A DNA stretch of 64,000 bases from contig JAWKKE010000001.1 of assembly GCA_041393415.1 (NCBI GenBank), positions 496,001 to 560,000 on the forward strand, given 5' to 3'. This document shows positions 51,601-58,654 of this stretch, piece by piece. A program made the translations under genes and the position numbers. This DNA is from Thermoleophilia bacterium. GTDB lineage: Bacteria > Actinomycetota > Thermoleophilia > UBA2241. Position 1 is the first letter of the stretch. Each line of letters opens with the position of its first letter. The notes beneath the pieces are model-generated. The model was not told the origin of the DNA, did not search any database, and saw only the letters and a program-made list of their open reading frames with translations.

Positions 51601-52016
51601 CCAACGCCACCCTGGCAAAGAGCGTCGGCCTCGGCACGATCCTGGACAACGACTCTACCCGGCGCTGTCGATCGCCGATGCAACCGTGGCCGAGGGCAAT
51701 AGCGGCAGCAGCAACGCCGGCTTCACGGTCACCTCTCGGCGGCCTATCCGCAAGCGGTCACCGTGAACTACGCCACCAGCAACGGCACGGCGACGCCGGC
51801 AGCGACTACACGGCCACCTCGGGCACACTCACCTTCAACGCCGGCGAAACGAGCAAGACGATCAACGTCCCCATCCTCGGCGACACCACTATCGAGAGCG
51901 ACGAGACCTTCACGGTCACACTCTCGAGCCCGGTCAACGCAACGATCGCCGCTGGCTCCGCCACAGGAAGTCGTCACCGTCGATCCGCCGGCCCCCTTGC
52001 CGACACTCTCGATTAG
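48648..52016 (+). CDS. Modular exported PIG-L deacetylase-like/adhesin protein, frame-disrupted at its 3' part
   Basis: Starts at the ATG 48648 (GGAGG 5 nt upstream; an ATG at 48579 is an alternative) with a clear signal peptide ending NAEAAGK. Domains in order: PIG-L/LmbE deacetylase (IVAPHPDDDLLYG, metal-site PHPDDD); a PKD-like domain; a discoidin-like domain (DGSADGYPGDYTREW); a second PKD-like and discoidin-like pair; a third PKD-like domain; then Calx-beta units (VTEGNSGSSNASFTVTLSAA). Within 51294-51969 three 1-nt deletions and a repeat junction throw the frame, and this ORF ends at 52016. Dropping one repeat copy restores one frame from 48648 to 53013 (1229 residues). Probably cell-surface or secreted, acting on or binding polysaccharide. 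Confidence 0.85.
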   Translation: MSTGYPVKPRRRSRASLLGLVLAFLAATALLFAAIVDNAEAAGKTVLIVAPHPDDDLLYGAGVAARALANGDTVKVVFMTNGDLLGATTVREVEGVNAQTQYIGTTEDDLMFLGYPDGGLWHILHWQPSATDVYVARQGTSATYGIRGLGRTDYHNYRFGTHATYNRANILADLEDILATYRPDDVYTTSQYDGASDHAATRWLVKTALAARVTADPTYAPTFHTTFVDWPHSSDWPASMNAAADFTEPSGLSSYTPLVWSARESFPVPTAMQSTDYPTNPKYLAVNAHVSQGGTSGILGRYIHRDEFFWVDPIVAAANSAPGANAGPAQTAIEKTVAQLDGRSSTDPDGDPLYYAWTQTGGPSVTLSDSTSVRPTFSAPAGTSTLTFQLIVSDGRLSSSPSTVTVSVVPEGSASVNVAPRAWLYASTEDRTTGQYAFKAVDGSADGYPGDYTREWVSRQTSGAWLKLAWTEPTTVSRIVLNDRRNLNDQITGGTITFSDGSSISTGSLPNDGSPLTLTFTARTVTWLQLTVNSVSSSTDGIGLGEIEVYGGAAVNQAPTANAGANQSVTTGSSVQLDGSGSSDPDGDSLTYTWTQTEGPAVSLSSTSAAQPTFTAPSAATSLTFQLVVSDGTVSSDPASVTVAVTATGGGGAATNIAPLATVTASGQVTSTGQLAIKAVDGSADGYPGDYTREWASGSTKSGTWLKLVWTSPYTVDHIVLNDRPNLNDQITGGTITFSDGSSISTGSLPNDGSPLTLNFAARSVTSAQLTVTSISSTTQNIGLSEIEVYTQGAAVNQAPTANAGANQSVTTGSSVQLDGSGSSDPDGDSLSYTWTQTEGPAVSLSSTSAAQPTFTAPSAATSLTFQLVVSDGTVSSDPASVVVTVDPPAPLPTLSISDETVTEGNSGSSNASFTVTLSAASTQTVTVNYATSNGTATAGSDYTATSGTLTFTAGQTSKTVSVAVLGDTLVEADETFSVTLTSPANATLAKSVGLGTILDNDSTRRCRSPMQPWPRAIAAAATPASRSPLGGLSASGHRELRHQQRHGDAGSDYTATSGTLTFNAGETSKTINVPILGDTTIESDETFTVTLSSPVNATIAAGSATGSRHRRSAGPLADTLD
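51294..51969 (+). repeat. First copy (676 bp) of a tandem duplication inside the Calx-beta region
   Basis: Nearly identical to 51970-52648. It lacks three single bases relative to that copy (near 51654, 51734 and 51795) and has at least one substitution (A versus G near 51562). The junction with the next copy is out of frame. Confidence 0.9.
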
Positions 52017-53013
52017 CGACGAGACGGTCACCGAGGGCAACTCGGGCAGCAGCAACGCAAGCTTCACGGTCACGCTCTCGGCGGCCAGCACGCAGACGGT
52101 CACCGTGAACTACGCCACTAGCAACGGGACGGCGACGGCCGGCAGCGACTACACGGCGACGAGCGGCACGCTTACCTTCACTGCCGGGCAGACGTCGAAG
52201 ACCGTGAGCGTCGCGGTGCTCGGCGACACACTGGTCGAGGCGGACGAGACCTTCAGTGTGACCTTGACCAGTCCCGCCAACGCCACCCTGGCAAAGAGCG
52301 TCGGCCTCGGCACGATCCTGGACAACGACTCCTACCCGGCGCTGTCGATCGCCGATGCAACCGTGGCCGAGGGCAATAGCGGCAGCAGCAACGCCGGCTT
52401 CACGGTCACACTCTCGGCGGCCTATCCGCAAGCGGTCACCGTGAACTACGCCACCAGCAACGGCACGGCGACGGCCGGCAGCGACTACACGGCCACCTCG
52501 GGCACACTCACCTTCAACGCCGGCGAAACGAGCAAGACGATCAACGTCCCCATCCTCGGCGACACCACTATCGAGAGCGACGAGACCTTCACGGTCACAC
52601 TCTCGAGCCCGGTCAACGCAACGATCGCCGCTGGCTCCGCCACAGGAACGATCACGAACGACGACGCGGCAGTGACCTTGCCGACGTTGTCCATCAATGA
52701 TGTGTCACGCAAAGAGGGTCGGTTGTGGTACTCGACGTTCACATTCACAGTGAGCCTGTCGGGAACCAACACGAACACCGTCACGGTCTCGTACGCGACC
52801 GCGAGCGGCACGGCGGTCTCGGGCAGCGACTTCCTGAACACCTCAGGGACGCTGACCTTCACACCCAGCACTCGCTCGCGCACGATCAGCGTCCGCGTCT
52901 ACGGGGATCGCCTCCCAGAGGCCAACGAGATCTTCTTCGTCAATCTCTCGAACGCAACCAACGCGACGATCACCAAGGCACAGGGTATCGGGACGATTCT
53001 CAACGACGATTGA
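51763..53013 (+). pseudogene. Out-of-frame 3' part of the modular protein (Calx-beta units)
   Basis: This frame reads three Calx-beta-type units: VTEGNSGSSNASFTVTLSAA, VAEGNSGSSNAGFTVTLSAA and SRKEGRLWYSTFTFTVSLSG. Each is followed by the GTATAGSDY and VEADETFxVTL pattern. These domains bind Ca2+ and are common in adhesins. It has no start or ribosome site of its own. In a version of the gene without the 676-bp copy it would be the natural C-terminus of the protein that starts at 48648. The protein ends with a Calx-beta fold and no sortase or other sorting tag. Confidence 0.8.
51970..52648 (+). repeat. Second copy (679 bp) of the tandem duplication
   Basis: Its reading frame is intact and continues into the unique 3' end of the gene. 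The length of 679 is not a multiple of three, so the duplication necessarily shifts the frame. Confidence 0.9.
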
Positions 53014-53045
53014 CGCGCCGTTAGTACAACCGGAGCAGGACACAT

Positions 53046-53110
53046 GCTGCCCTGGCTGGCCTCGACTGCCTAGGAGGACCTACTCCCCAGTCGAGGCCAG
53101 CCAGGGCAGC
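53046..53110. terminator. 23-bp perfect inverted repeat between convergent genes
   Basis: Arms 53046-53068 and 53088-53110 are perfect complements, with a 19-nt loop. The right arm encodes the last residues of the minus-strand gene (ending at 53080), so the left arm is an inverted copy of that coding end. It may terminate both converging transcripts, though no T tract is seen. Confidence 0.7.
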
Positions 53111-53994
53111 GTCAACACCGACAGCGCGGCGGCGACACAGAGCAGCACTACAGCGCTTCTCACGAATCCGGCGCGACTCGCGAGGGCAGCAGGAACGATC
53201 CCAGCCGCACTCTCCGCTTGCGGTCGCGCCCGGAGTGTCGTGTACGCAGCCGCCAAGTCGATCGTCACGACCAGCGCAAGCACACCGGCTTTGATCCCAT
53301 GGAAGACGGCATCCCACGGCCGGTCGATCGACATCAGCACCAGGAGTATCTGCCAGCACGCCACGGCCAGGGTAGCCACTGCGGCGAGCACGAACGGCCA
53401 GCGCGAGGTGCTCCGCCACGCACACAGAATCGCAACAACGACGAGCACCACCGCTGGTCCAACCCAGAAGAGCGCCACTCGAGCTGCTAGCCAAGTGGCG
53501 TCGAGTTCCGGATGCCGCAGCGCAACAGAGTCAACGGCCTGCGGTACACCGACCGACTCGAGCGGCAGAGGATCTTGAAGGACCGAGAAGTCGGCGGCAC
53601 TCCACACGCCGTCAGCTCCCTGCCAGTAGAGAAACACAAGGTGCGAGCCCCGCTCTTCCACACCGTCAGTGTCCATGACGAAGTCGCCGTCAATGGTGAT
53701 CAGGTACACGCGATCGGGGGTCAGAGACGAGAGTCCTGCCCTAGACACACCGAGCAGCCGCGCCGCCGAAGCCGCCGACGTCTCGACGTAGCTTGCCGAA
53801 TACCGGGAGCTGTGCCCCCACTGCCGTGCGGCGTCCACCACAGCGCCCGTGAGACCGCTGGGCGGCTCGGCCGCGTACGCCGCCGGCGCGACGAGGAGCG
53901 CAACGCCGATAAGAACGATGAACCACACCAGCCGGCCAAACCGGCCAGCAGCACTCCCGCCAACCCAGGGCGACATGCACGTCGATTCGCTCAT
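53080..53994 (-). CDS. Exported membrane protein with TPM-like N-terminal region
   Basis: A 304-residue protein from ATG 53994 (GGGAGGG about 11 nt upstream). A signal or anchor helix (about 18-40, ending PAAYAAEPP) is followed by an extracytoplasmic domain of about 130 residues. This contains LTPDRVYLITIDGDFVMDTDG. Four hydrophobic helices follow (about 165-185, 197-220, 235-255 and 280-300). I do not recognise a defined family. The architecture resembles sensor or stress membrane proteins with an outside domain. It is convergent with the modular surface protein. Confidence 0.7.
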   Translation of the reverse strand: MSESTCMSPWVGGSAAGRFGRLVWFIVLIGVALLVAPAAYAAEPPSGLTGAVVDAARQWGHSSRYSASYVETSAASAARLLGVSRAGLSSLTPDRVYLITIDGDFVMDTDGVEERGSHLVFLYWQGADGVWSAADFSVLQDPLPLESVGVPQAVDSVALRHPELDATWLAARVALFWVGPAVVLVVVAILCAWRSTSRWPFVLAAVATLAVACWQILLVLMSIDRPWDAVFHGIKAGVLALVVTIDLAAAYTTLRARPQAESAAGIVPAALASRAGFVRSAVVLLCVAAALSVLTLPWLASTGE

Positions 53995-54221
53995 GGACCG
54001 CCATGCCCTCCCGTAGAGCCGACACGCCTCTCGGCAGACAGCGAGCGCGTGCATCCAATTACGCCACGGCGCCCTCGCTCGTCAACACGCGGCGATGTGC
54101 TCGGGTCGCCGCGATAGCTGCCGATCTTCTGTACGACGATAGTCTTCCGAGTCTCCCCAGACTTCAATGAAAGGCATCCGAACAGATGAGTCAATACGTT
54201 GGCTCGTAGAAGGGAAGTCGC

Positions 54222-54374
54222 GTGAACAACCGTCAAGCCCTGAGACAGGCGCAGCGAGATGCGATATGGAGATGGCGTTGGCTTGGACTGCGGCAGAGTA
54301 CGCCCGGCTTCAAGGGCAGTCTGATCTTGATCGGAGCTGCCGCCGTCTACCTCGCCTGGCGCTGGATCGCATAG
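54222..54374 (+). CDS. Small 50-residue protein with one C-terminal membrane helix
   Basis: GTG at 54222 has GAAGGGAAG about 5 nt upstream. The frame encodes a basic, Trp/Arg-rich N-terminus (RDAIWRWRWLGLRQ) and a hydrophobic C-terminal helix (GSLILIGAAAVYLAWRWIA), then TAG at 54372. It overlaps the convergent SDR gene by 28 nt. The composition fits a small membrane protein. The evidence is a ribosome site and a plausible topology only. Confidence 0.4.
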   Translation: MNNRQALRQAQRDAIWRWRWLGLRQSTPGFKGSLILIGAAAVYLAWRWIA

Positions 54375-55066
54375 GTGAGACCAGGCTCCGGGCGCGAGGC
54401 GATGAGATGCGCGATCTCTGCGGCGACCGCGAAGGGATCGGCCAGACCACCCTCCGCATGCAGTCGCACGAAGCGATCGAGCGACGGAAACTCCGCCACG
54501 CTGGCAGCGCGAACCTCGGCCTGCATGGCAGTGTCCATGACGCCAGGATTGATGTTGATGGCACGAATTGGATGCTCGAGGGCTGCCTGCTCCAGCGCCA
54601 TCGAACGAACGAGTGCCTCCAGCGCCGCCTTGCTGGCGCAGTAGAGAGACCAACCGGCGTACACTCTTTCCGCGGCTCCACTCGAGATATTCACGAAGGT
54701 CTTGGGACACTCCACCGTCTGAAAGGCGTCGACGATAGCGTTGGCGAACACGGCTGCCGTGGCGACATTGACGGAGAAGTGCCTCGCGATGGCCGCCGCG
54801 TCCGAACTCCCCACCGGTCCGACCGGACCAAGCACGGCCGCGTTGTTGATCGCCACGAGCTCCGCGACCCGCTCCGCAACCACTGCCGCCAACGTCGCTC
54901 GCAAGACCGTCGCCGCTTCGCGCGGGGAGGCGAGATCAAGCTTCACACTGTAGCTGGACGGTGCCGTGCGCGAGAACTCGATGACCTGCCATCCTGCTTG
55001 CAGGTAGTGAGCGCACAGCGCTGCACCCAGCCCGCGCGAGCCTCCAGTAATGATTGCGACCTTTAT
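54347..55066 (-). CDS. Short-chain dehydrogenase/reductase without a canonical start codon
   Basis: A 239-residue SDR. The N-terminal cofactor motif TGGSRGLGAAL follows a first strand encoded by ATA-AAG-GTC-GCA-ATC-ATT. NNAAVLGPVG (NNAG type), the Ser in VNISSGAAE and the YxxxK motif in YCASKAAL are all present, so the enzyme looks active. The in-frame stop upstream is at 55094-55096. Between it and the core no ATG, GTG or TTG exists. ATA at 55066, 6 nt after AAAGGGGC, would give the ideal N-terminus MKVAIITGG; CTG at 55081 is the other choice. The substrate is unknown; the sepiapterin/benzil-reductase-like branch is possible. Confidence 0.85.
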   Translation of the reverse strand: MKVAIITGGSRGLGAALCAHYLQAGWQVIEFSRTAPSSYSVKLDLASPREAATVLRATLAAVVAERVAELVAINNAAVLGPVGPVGSSDAAAIARHFSVNVATAAVFANAIVDAFQTVECPKTFVNISSGAAERVYAGWSLYCASKAALEALVRSMALEQAALEHPIRAININPGVMDTAMQAEVRAASVAEFPSLDRFVRLHAEGGLADPFAVAAEIAHLIASRPEPGLTYAIQRQAR

Positions 55067-55144
55067 CGGCGCCCCTTTCAGTCGTCCGAAGTACTATAAG
55101 GATAAGGCCAAGCTACCGACCAGCCGACTCCCGGAGGCGCAAGA

Positions 55145-55702
55145 GTGATCAGCAAGCCAGATCAAAGAGAGCACGGGCGAGCGCGATGGTTGGTCGAATC
55201 CATCGCGCTCGTCATTCTGGCCCTTGCTCTTGCGCTCGTCTTTCGAGCCACGGTAGCGAGCGCCTTCGAGATCCCGACCCCTTCGATGTCGCCGACAATC
55301 ATGGTTCACGACCGGGTAATCGCCGAGCGGATAAGCGTGCACTTCTCAGACCCCAAGCCCGGCGACATCGTCGTCTTCGACGATCCCCTCGGTGGACCTG
55401 TGCCGCTTATCAAACGTGTTATCGCGGTGTCGGGTCAGACCGTCGACGTCCACGACGGCTCCGTATGGGTGAACGGCGCGCGACTCAACGAACCCTACAC
55501 GCACGGACTGCCTACCGAGGTCGGTTCGTTGCCACTGCCCTGCGCGATCCCCAACGGACGCATCTGGGTCATGGGTGACAACCGCACCAACAGCCTCGAC
55601 AGCCGCTACTTTGGTCCCGTCGATGTCGCCACGGTGCAGGCGCGAGCAGTCGCGCTGTACTGGCCGGTGTCCCGCCTGGCGGATCTCACGGACGGCGACT
55701 AG
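55145..55702 (+). CDS. lepB: Signal peptidase I
   Basis: A 185-residue membrane protease that cleaves signal peptides on the outer face of the membrane. It has one N-terminal helix (about 17-38), the catalytic Ser in IPTPSMSPTI and the catalytic Lys in PLIKRVIAVSG. The conserved box E, GDNRTNSLDSRYFGPV, is also present. The GTG start follows CCGGAGG at 8 nt. It is divergent from the SDR gene. It matches the Gram-positive type with a single transmembrane anchor. Confidence 0.96.
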   Translation: MISKPDQREHGRARWLVESIALVILALALALVFRATVASAFEIPTPSMSPTIMVHDRVIAERISVHFSDPKPGDIVVFDDPLGGPVPLIKRVIAVSGQTVDVHDGSVWVNGARLNEPYTHGLPTEVGSLPLPCAIPNGRIWVMGDNRTNSLDSRYFGPVDVATVQARAVALYWPVSRLADLTDGD

Positions 55703-55809
55703 CCTTCCGTGAGCCAGGTTTCATTTGCCGTCGGACGGGCAGTACTAAGCTAGTACCAGCAGGTACACGGGTCCGTAGCTCACGCTGCGGAGGTTAAGTT
55801 GGGTAGTCG

Positions 55810-55847
55810 GGCCGCTACCCGGACGCAAGTCGATCCGGGCAGCGGCC
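55810..55847 (+). terminator. Possible terminator hairpin after lepB
   Basis: 13-bp stem with one A-C mismatch (55810-55822 with 55835-55847) and a 12-nt loop, followed by TTGGTGTATTT. The rest of the 345-nt space 55703-56047 shows no supportable gene; the open frames there lack a ribosome site and homology. Confidence 0.45.
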
Positions 55848-56047
55848 TTGGTGTATTTCGCGTCATTCCGCTCCCGGGGAAGGGAGCGCAGCCTGCAATA
55901 CATCGACGTTCGCGCCGACACGCCAGCCGCCACCGAAACCCGCAGCGCTCTCGTCGGCAAGCGCACACCAAGGCCATCATCCACAGCGGAGACGCGTGCG
56001 GTGGCAGCGAGGTTCAGGCTGTGAGCCATGATCGAGGGGAGAACGCA

Positions 56048-56248
56048 ATGCAAGCAGATGAAATCGCCCGTTATCTAGAACACCTACAACTTCCCGCCTC
56101 AAAGAATGAAGTTGTCCACGCGGCAAAGAAGGCGGGTGCCCCGAAGGAGATCTGGAAGGCACTCGATAAGCAACTCCCATGGCTGACCTTCCAGCACCTC
56201 GACGACATCCTCCAACCGCTTGGACTCAGCAAAGAGGATGCCGCCTGA
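56048..56248 (+). CDS. DUF2795-type small protein
   Basis: A 66-residue protein with GGGGAG before its ATG. It has the layout of the DUF2795 family: an N-terminal helix (ADEIARYLEHLQLPASKNEV), a conserved LPASK-type turn, then a helix with AGAPKEIWKALDKQLP and a final DDILQPLGL. These small proteins are common in Actinobacteria and have no established function. It is a single gene with its own 5' region, followed by two nested hairpins. Confidence 0.7.
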   Translation: MQADEIARYLEHLQLPASKNEVVHAAKKAGAPKEIWKALDKQLPWLTFQHLDDILQPLGLSKEDAA

Positions 56249-56265
56249 ACTAACCAAGGCGCCAG

Positions 56266-56375
56266 CCGATTCACGCGTGTAACTCAGTGAATCGGTACTA
56301 GAACAGCGAAGGTGGAGTGCTCGCCTACAGAGCGCGCGCGATGAGAGCGCACCGGAGACGACTACTCCACCTTCG
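56266..56375. terminator. Two inverted repeats between convergent genes
   Basis: CCGATTCAC/GTGAATCGG (56266-56274 with 56287-56295) is a 9-bp hairpin. CGAAGGTGGAGT and its complement (56307-56318 with 56364-56375) form a 12-bp stem enclosing 45 nt that is itself GC-rich and foldable. They lie between the DUF2795 gene and the convergent DUF1992 gene. Confidence 0.5.
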
Positions 56376-56394
56376 AGCGCTTGCTTGCCTCGTC

Positions 56395-56721
56395 TCAGCC
56401 GAACATCCGCCGCTGGCGCTCCATGGCCATGTTGTAGCGGAACTCCGCGGCACAGTACTCGCGACGGATCCGAGCCTCTTCCTCCGGCGTATTGGCGGCA
56501 TTCCAGCGCCGTTGCGTGTCCTTGAGTTCGCGCAGAAGCCCTACCGTCTCCGGCGCCACGCCCGCGTTAACGAGCACCCGCGCAGCCATACGAAATTCCG
56601 GCGGCAGGTGAGCGAAACGATCGGGTGGTAGCGGTTGACCGCGGAACGGCAGACGGTCAAAGACGCCTTCAGCCTGCGCTTCTTGGATACGCTGCTCCGC
56701 TATCCATGCCATCCACTCCAA
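56395..56721 (-). CDS. DUF1992 (DnaJC28-like conserved domain) protein
   Basis: A 108-residue protein with the family pattern WIAEQRIQEAQAEGVFDRLP, FRGQPLP, then a helical tail with ELKDTQRRWNAANTP. Function is unknown; the domain is found alone in bacteria and in the eukaryotic DNAJC28 protein. I chose TTG 56721 (GGGAGGTCGAC upstream); ATG 56712 is equally possible. Longer in-frame starts run into the glycosylase remnant and are not conserved. It follows that remnant and the PfkB gene on the same strand. Confidence 0.85.
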   Translation of the reverse strand: MEWMAWIAEQRIQEAQAEGVFDRLPFRGQPLPPDRFAHLPPEFRMAARVLVNAGVAPETVGLLRELKDTQRRWNAANTPEEEARIRREYCAAEFRYNMAMERQRRMFG

Positions 56722-56747
56722 GTCGACCTCCCAAGCCGGCGCCGCGC

Positions 56748-56959
56748 TTACACCTGGCAGACGGGGCAAACGTAGCACGGCGGACACGGCCGGCTAGCGG
56801 CGCCCGCAGCCATGATCCGCTCGTACCGACCGGCAACGCCGAACAGGTCTCGTTCGTCGCTGCGACCGCCACCGGCGACGACATCACGAACCGTCGCCAG
56901 AATCTGGTTGTAGAGAGAATCTGGGCGGCGATCGTCGTCAGCTCCGGCAGCTCGAACAC
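56748..56959 (-). pseudogene. Remnant of a formamidopyrimidine-DNA glycosylase (Fpg/Nei) family gene
   Basis: A GTG at 56959, with GAGAGG upstream, opens the frame MFELPELTTIAAQI, which is the start of the MxELPE branch of the family. The reading then continues in another frame with SLYNQILATVRDVVAGGGRS, DERDLFGVAGRYERIM and RPCPPCYVCPVCQV before TAA. These match the late helices and the C-terminal zinc finger. About 180 central residues, including the H2TH region, are missing. The loop between the two Cys pairs of the finger is also missing. The gene therefore cannot encode a working glycosylase. Confidence 0.75.
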
Positions 56960-56997
56960 AGCCCACCTCTCTGATTCTCACGTCTCACACCCTTCTG

Positions 56998-57930
56998 CTA
57001 GAACTCGCCGCCGAACTCCTCACGGTAGCGGCGGCGAAAATCCGCCATCGAGAAGCGGTGGTTCTGGGTGCCGTCCTCAGCGATCTTGACCGCACCCAGG
57101 AGCGACGCGATCCGACCGGTCGTCGGCCAGTCCAACCCATTCGCCAGCCCGTAGAGCAAACCGGCACGATAGGCGTCGCCGCATCCCGTCGGGTCGAGCG
57201 CCTCATCAACGGCAACGACGGGAATGTCGAACGACTCGTCGCGAGTGTGAATCACGGAACCCTGTTTGCCACGCGTGACGATTACGGCCTCGAGCTGCCG
57301 GAGGGCTGCTGCGATGGTGAGCCCGGTCCGCTCAGCGATCAGCTCCCACTCGTAGTCGTTTGCCGCCAGCCAGGTAGCTTGATCAAGAAACCGCAGCAAA
57401 TCGTCGGCGTCGAACATGGGCAGCCCCTGGCCGGGGTCGAACACGAAGGGTATGCCCGCGGCGGCGAACTGTCGCGCGTGCTCGATCATGCCCTCACGAC
57501 CGTCCGGAGAGACGATCCCGATACCGACACCAGCGGCGGAACCGACCTCATTGCGGTGCGAGAAGCCCATCGCCCCAGGGTGAAACGCGGTGATCTGATT
57601 GTCGTCGAGATCCGTGGTCACAAACGCTTGGCCGGTGAACGTGCCCTCAACAACCGTCACGTGTGTACGATCGATCCCGCACTCGTCCATCCACGCTGCA
57701 TAAGGACCGAAGTCCTCGCCGACTGTACCCATCGGCAGCGGGTCTCCACCGAGTAGTTTGAGGTTGTAGGCGATGTTGCCGGCGCAACCGCCGAACTCCC
57801 GACGCATGGTAGGCACAAGAAACGATACGTTCAGCATGTGCACCTTGTCCGGGAGGATGTGGTTCTTGAAGCGATCGCCGAAGACCATGATGTGGTCGTA
57901 GGCGAACGAGCCGCAGATGAGCGTGCGCAT
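56998..57930 (-). CDS. PfkB-family sugar/nucleoside kinase
   Basis: A 310-residue ribokinase-fold kinase. The N-terminal MRTLICGSFAYDHIM and the REFGGCAGNIAYNLKLLGGD segment (first PfkB signature) are clear. The C-terminal DPTGCGDAYRAGLLYGL has the anion hole and catalytic Asp (DxxGxGD type). It most resembles the adenosine-kinase/ribokinase group annotated as carbohydrate kinases; the substrate could be adenosine or a pentose. The ATG at 57930 follows AAGGAGACGG. It lies upstream of the glycosylase remnant. Confidence 0.92.
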   Translation of the reverse strand: MRTLICGSFAYDHIMVFGDRFKNHILPDKVHMLNVSFLVPTMRREFGGCAGNIAYNLKLLGGDPLPMGTVGEDFGPYAAWMDECGIDRTHVTVVEGTFTGQAFVTTDLDDNQITAFHPGAMGFSHRNEVGSAAGVGIGIVSPDGREGMIEHARQFAAAGIPFVFDPGQGLPMFDADDLLRFLDQATWLAANDYEWELIAERTGLTIAAALRQLEAVIVTRGKQGSVIHTRDESFDIPVVAVDEALDPTGCGDAYRAGLLYGLANGLDWPTTGRIASLLGAVKIAEDGTQNHRFSMADFRRRYREEFGGEF

Positions 57931-58099
57931 TCCGTCTCCTTGCATGAATCTGTCGAGCAAAGCTTCCAGCGGCATCATAGCTCCGTGCCGGCCCCCATGC
58001 GCCACAGCACCAGTCGGCGATGTGCCCCCCGCAACATTGCCGTCGACGGCCGCGACCGGGGAGACTCTGCGCGAGCCGGCATCTCGCCCTAACCTCCAC

Positions 58100-58654
58100 T
58101 CAGATGTCAAACATCGTTCCACCGCCGGCCGAACCCGACAGACGGCGCAACTTGTCATTGCGCAGCCGTTGATCGTCCAGGACAAGATCACGGATGGCAT
58201 CCGGAAGCTGTGCCCGCTGCCATGCGCACTCGCCACGACCGGCCTCGTCGCGCCGTTCATGTTCGGCCGTCGCGCGTACCGCCAGGATGGCGTAAGCGGC
58301 GGCCCCGAGTTCATGATCGGCCATGTGCGCCACGGCGGCCGCGTGACCGGCCGCACGCGCTGCATCTTTCGCCGCGCCGGAGGTTTCGCGCGCGGCGGCG
58401 TGCGCGGCATACGCGGCAACGCGGGCCTGCGTCATAGTGATCTCTCCGCGCCCCCAAGCACACGCCCGCTCGATCGCTCGTCGTGGACGCTTATCGTCTG
58501 GGCGCGCCTCCTCAAAGAGATGAAGCACGTGCCGAGCGCAGTCCGCAGCCCACAGAGCGAGCAAACGATGATCCTCATCCCGCAGGGTGCCACCACGCCG
58601 CACCGTCACTAGTCTCAGATCTCGACTCCCTCTGTAGGGCGCTGGTGTGTGCAT
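58100..58654 (-). CDS. Imm-5-like putative immunity protein
   Basis: A 184-residue helical protein rich in Ala. It contains LRDEDHRLLALWAADCARHV, FEEARPDDKRPRRAIERA and the closing LPDAIRDLVLDDQRLRND. This pattern is typical of the family annotated as putative immunity protein (Imm-5-like), with repeated Ala-His-rich helices such as AHAAARETSGAAKDAARAAG. Real targets are unknown for most members, and no toxin gene is adjacent. The ATG 58654 has GGCGAGG upstream; the ATG two codons earlier is an alternative. The start of the PfkB gene's 5' region lies downstream. Confidence 0.75.
   Translation of the reverse strand: MHTPAPYRGSRDLRLVTVRRGGTLRDEDHRLLALWAADCARHVLHLFEEARPDDKRPRRAIERACAWGRGEITMTQARVAAYAAHAAARETSGAAKDAARAAGHAAAVAHMADHELGAAAYAILAVRATAEHERRDEAGRGECAWQRAQLPDAIRDLVLDDQRLRNDKLRRLSGSAGGGTMFDI

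Noticed and set aside
49000..52700. Repetitive DNA as a possible CRISPR or mobile element
   Set aside because: The repeats are coding copies of PKD, discoidin and Calx-beta domains and one tandem duplication. There are no spacers, cas genes or transposase.
55745..56053. Frames on both strands between lepB and the DUF2795 gene
   Set aside because: No ribosome site or family features. The region also contains an imperfect hairpin that explains it better as a transcript end and promoter space.
56669..56959. A full-length 96-residue protein starting MFELPEL
   Set aside because: Only the first 14 residues match a family. After that the homology continues in a different frame, so I treat it as a pseudogene and not as a new protein.
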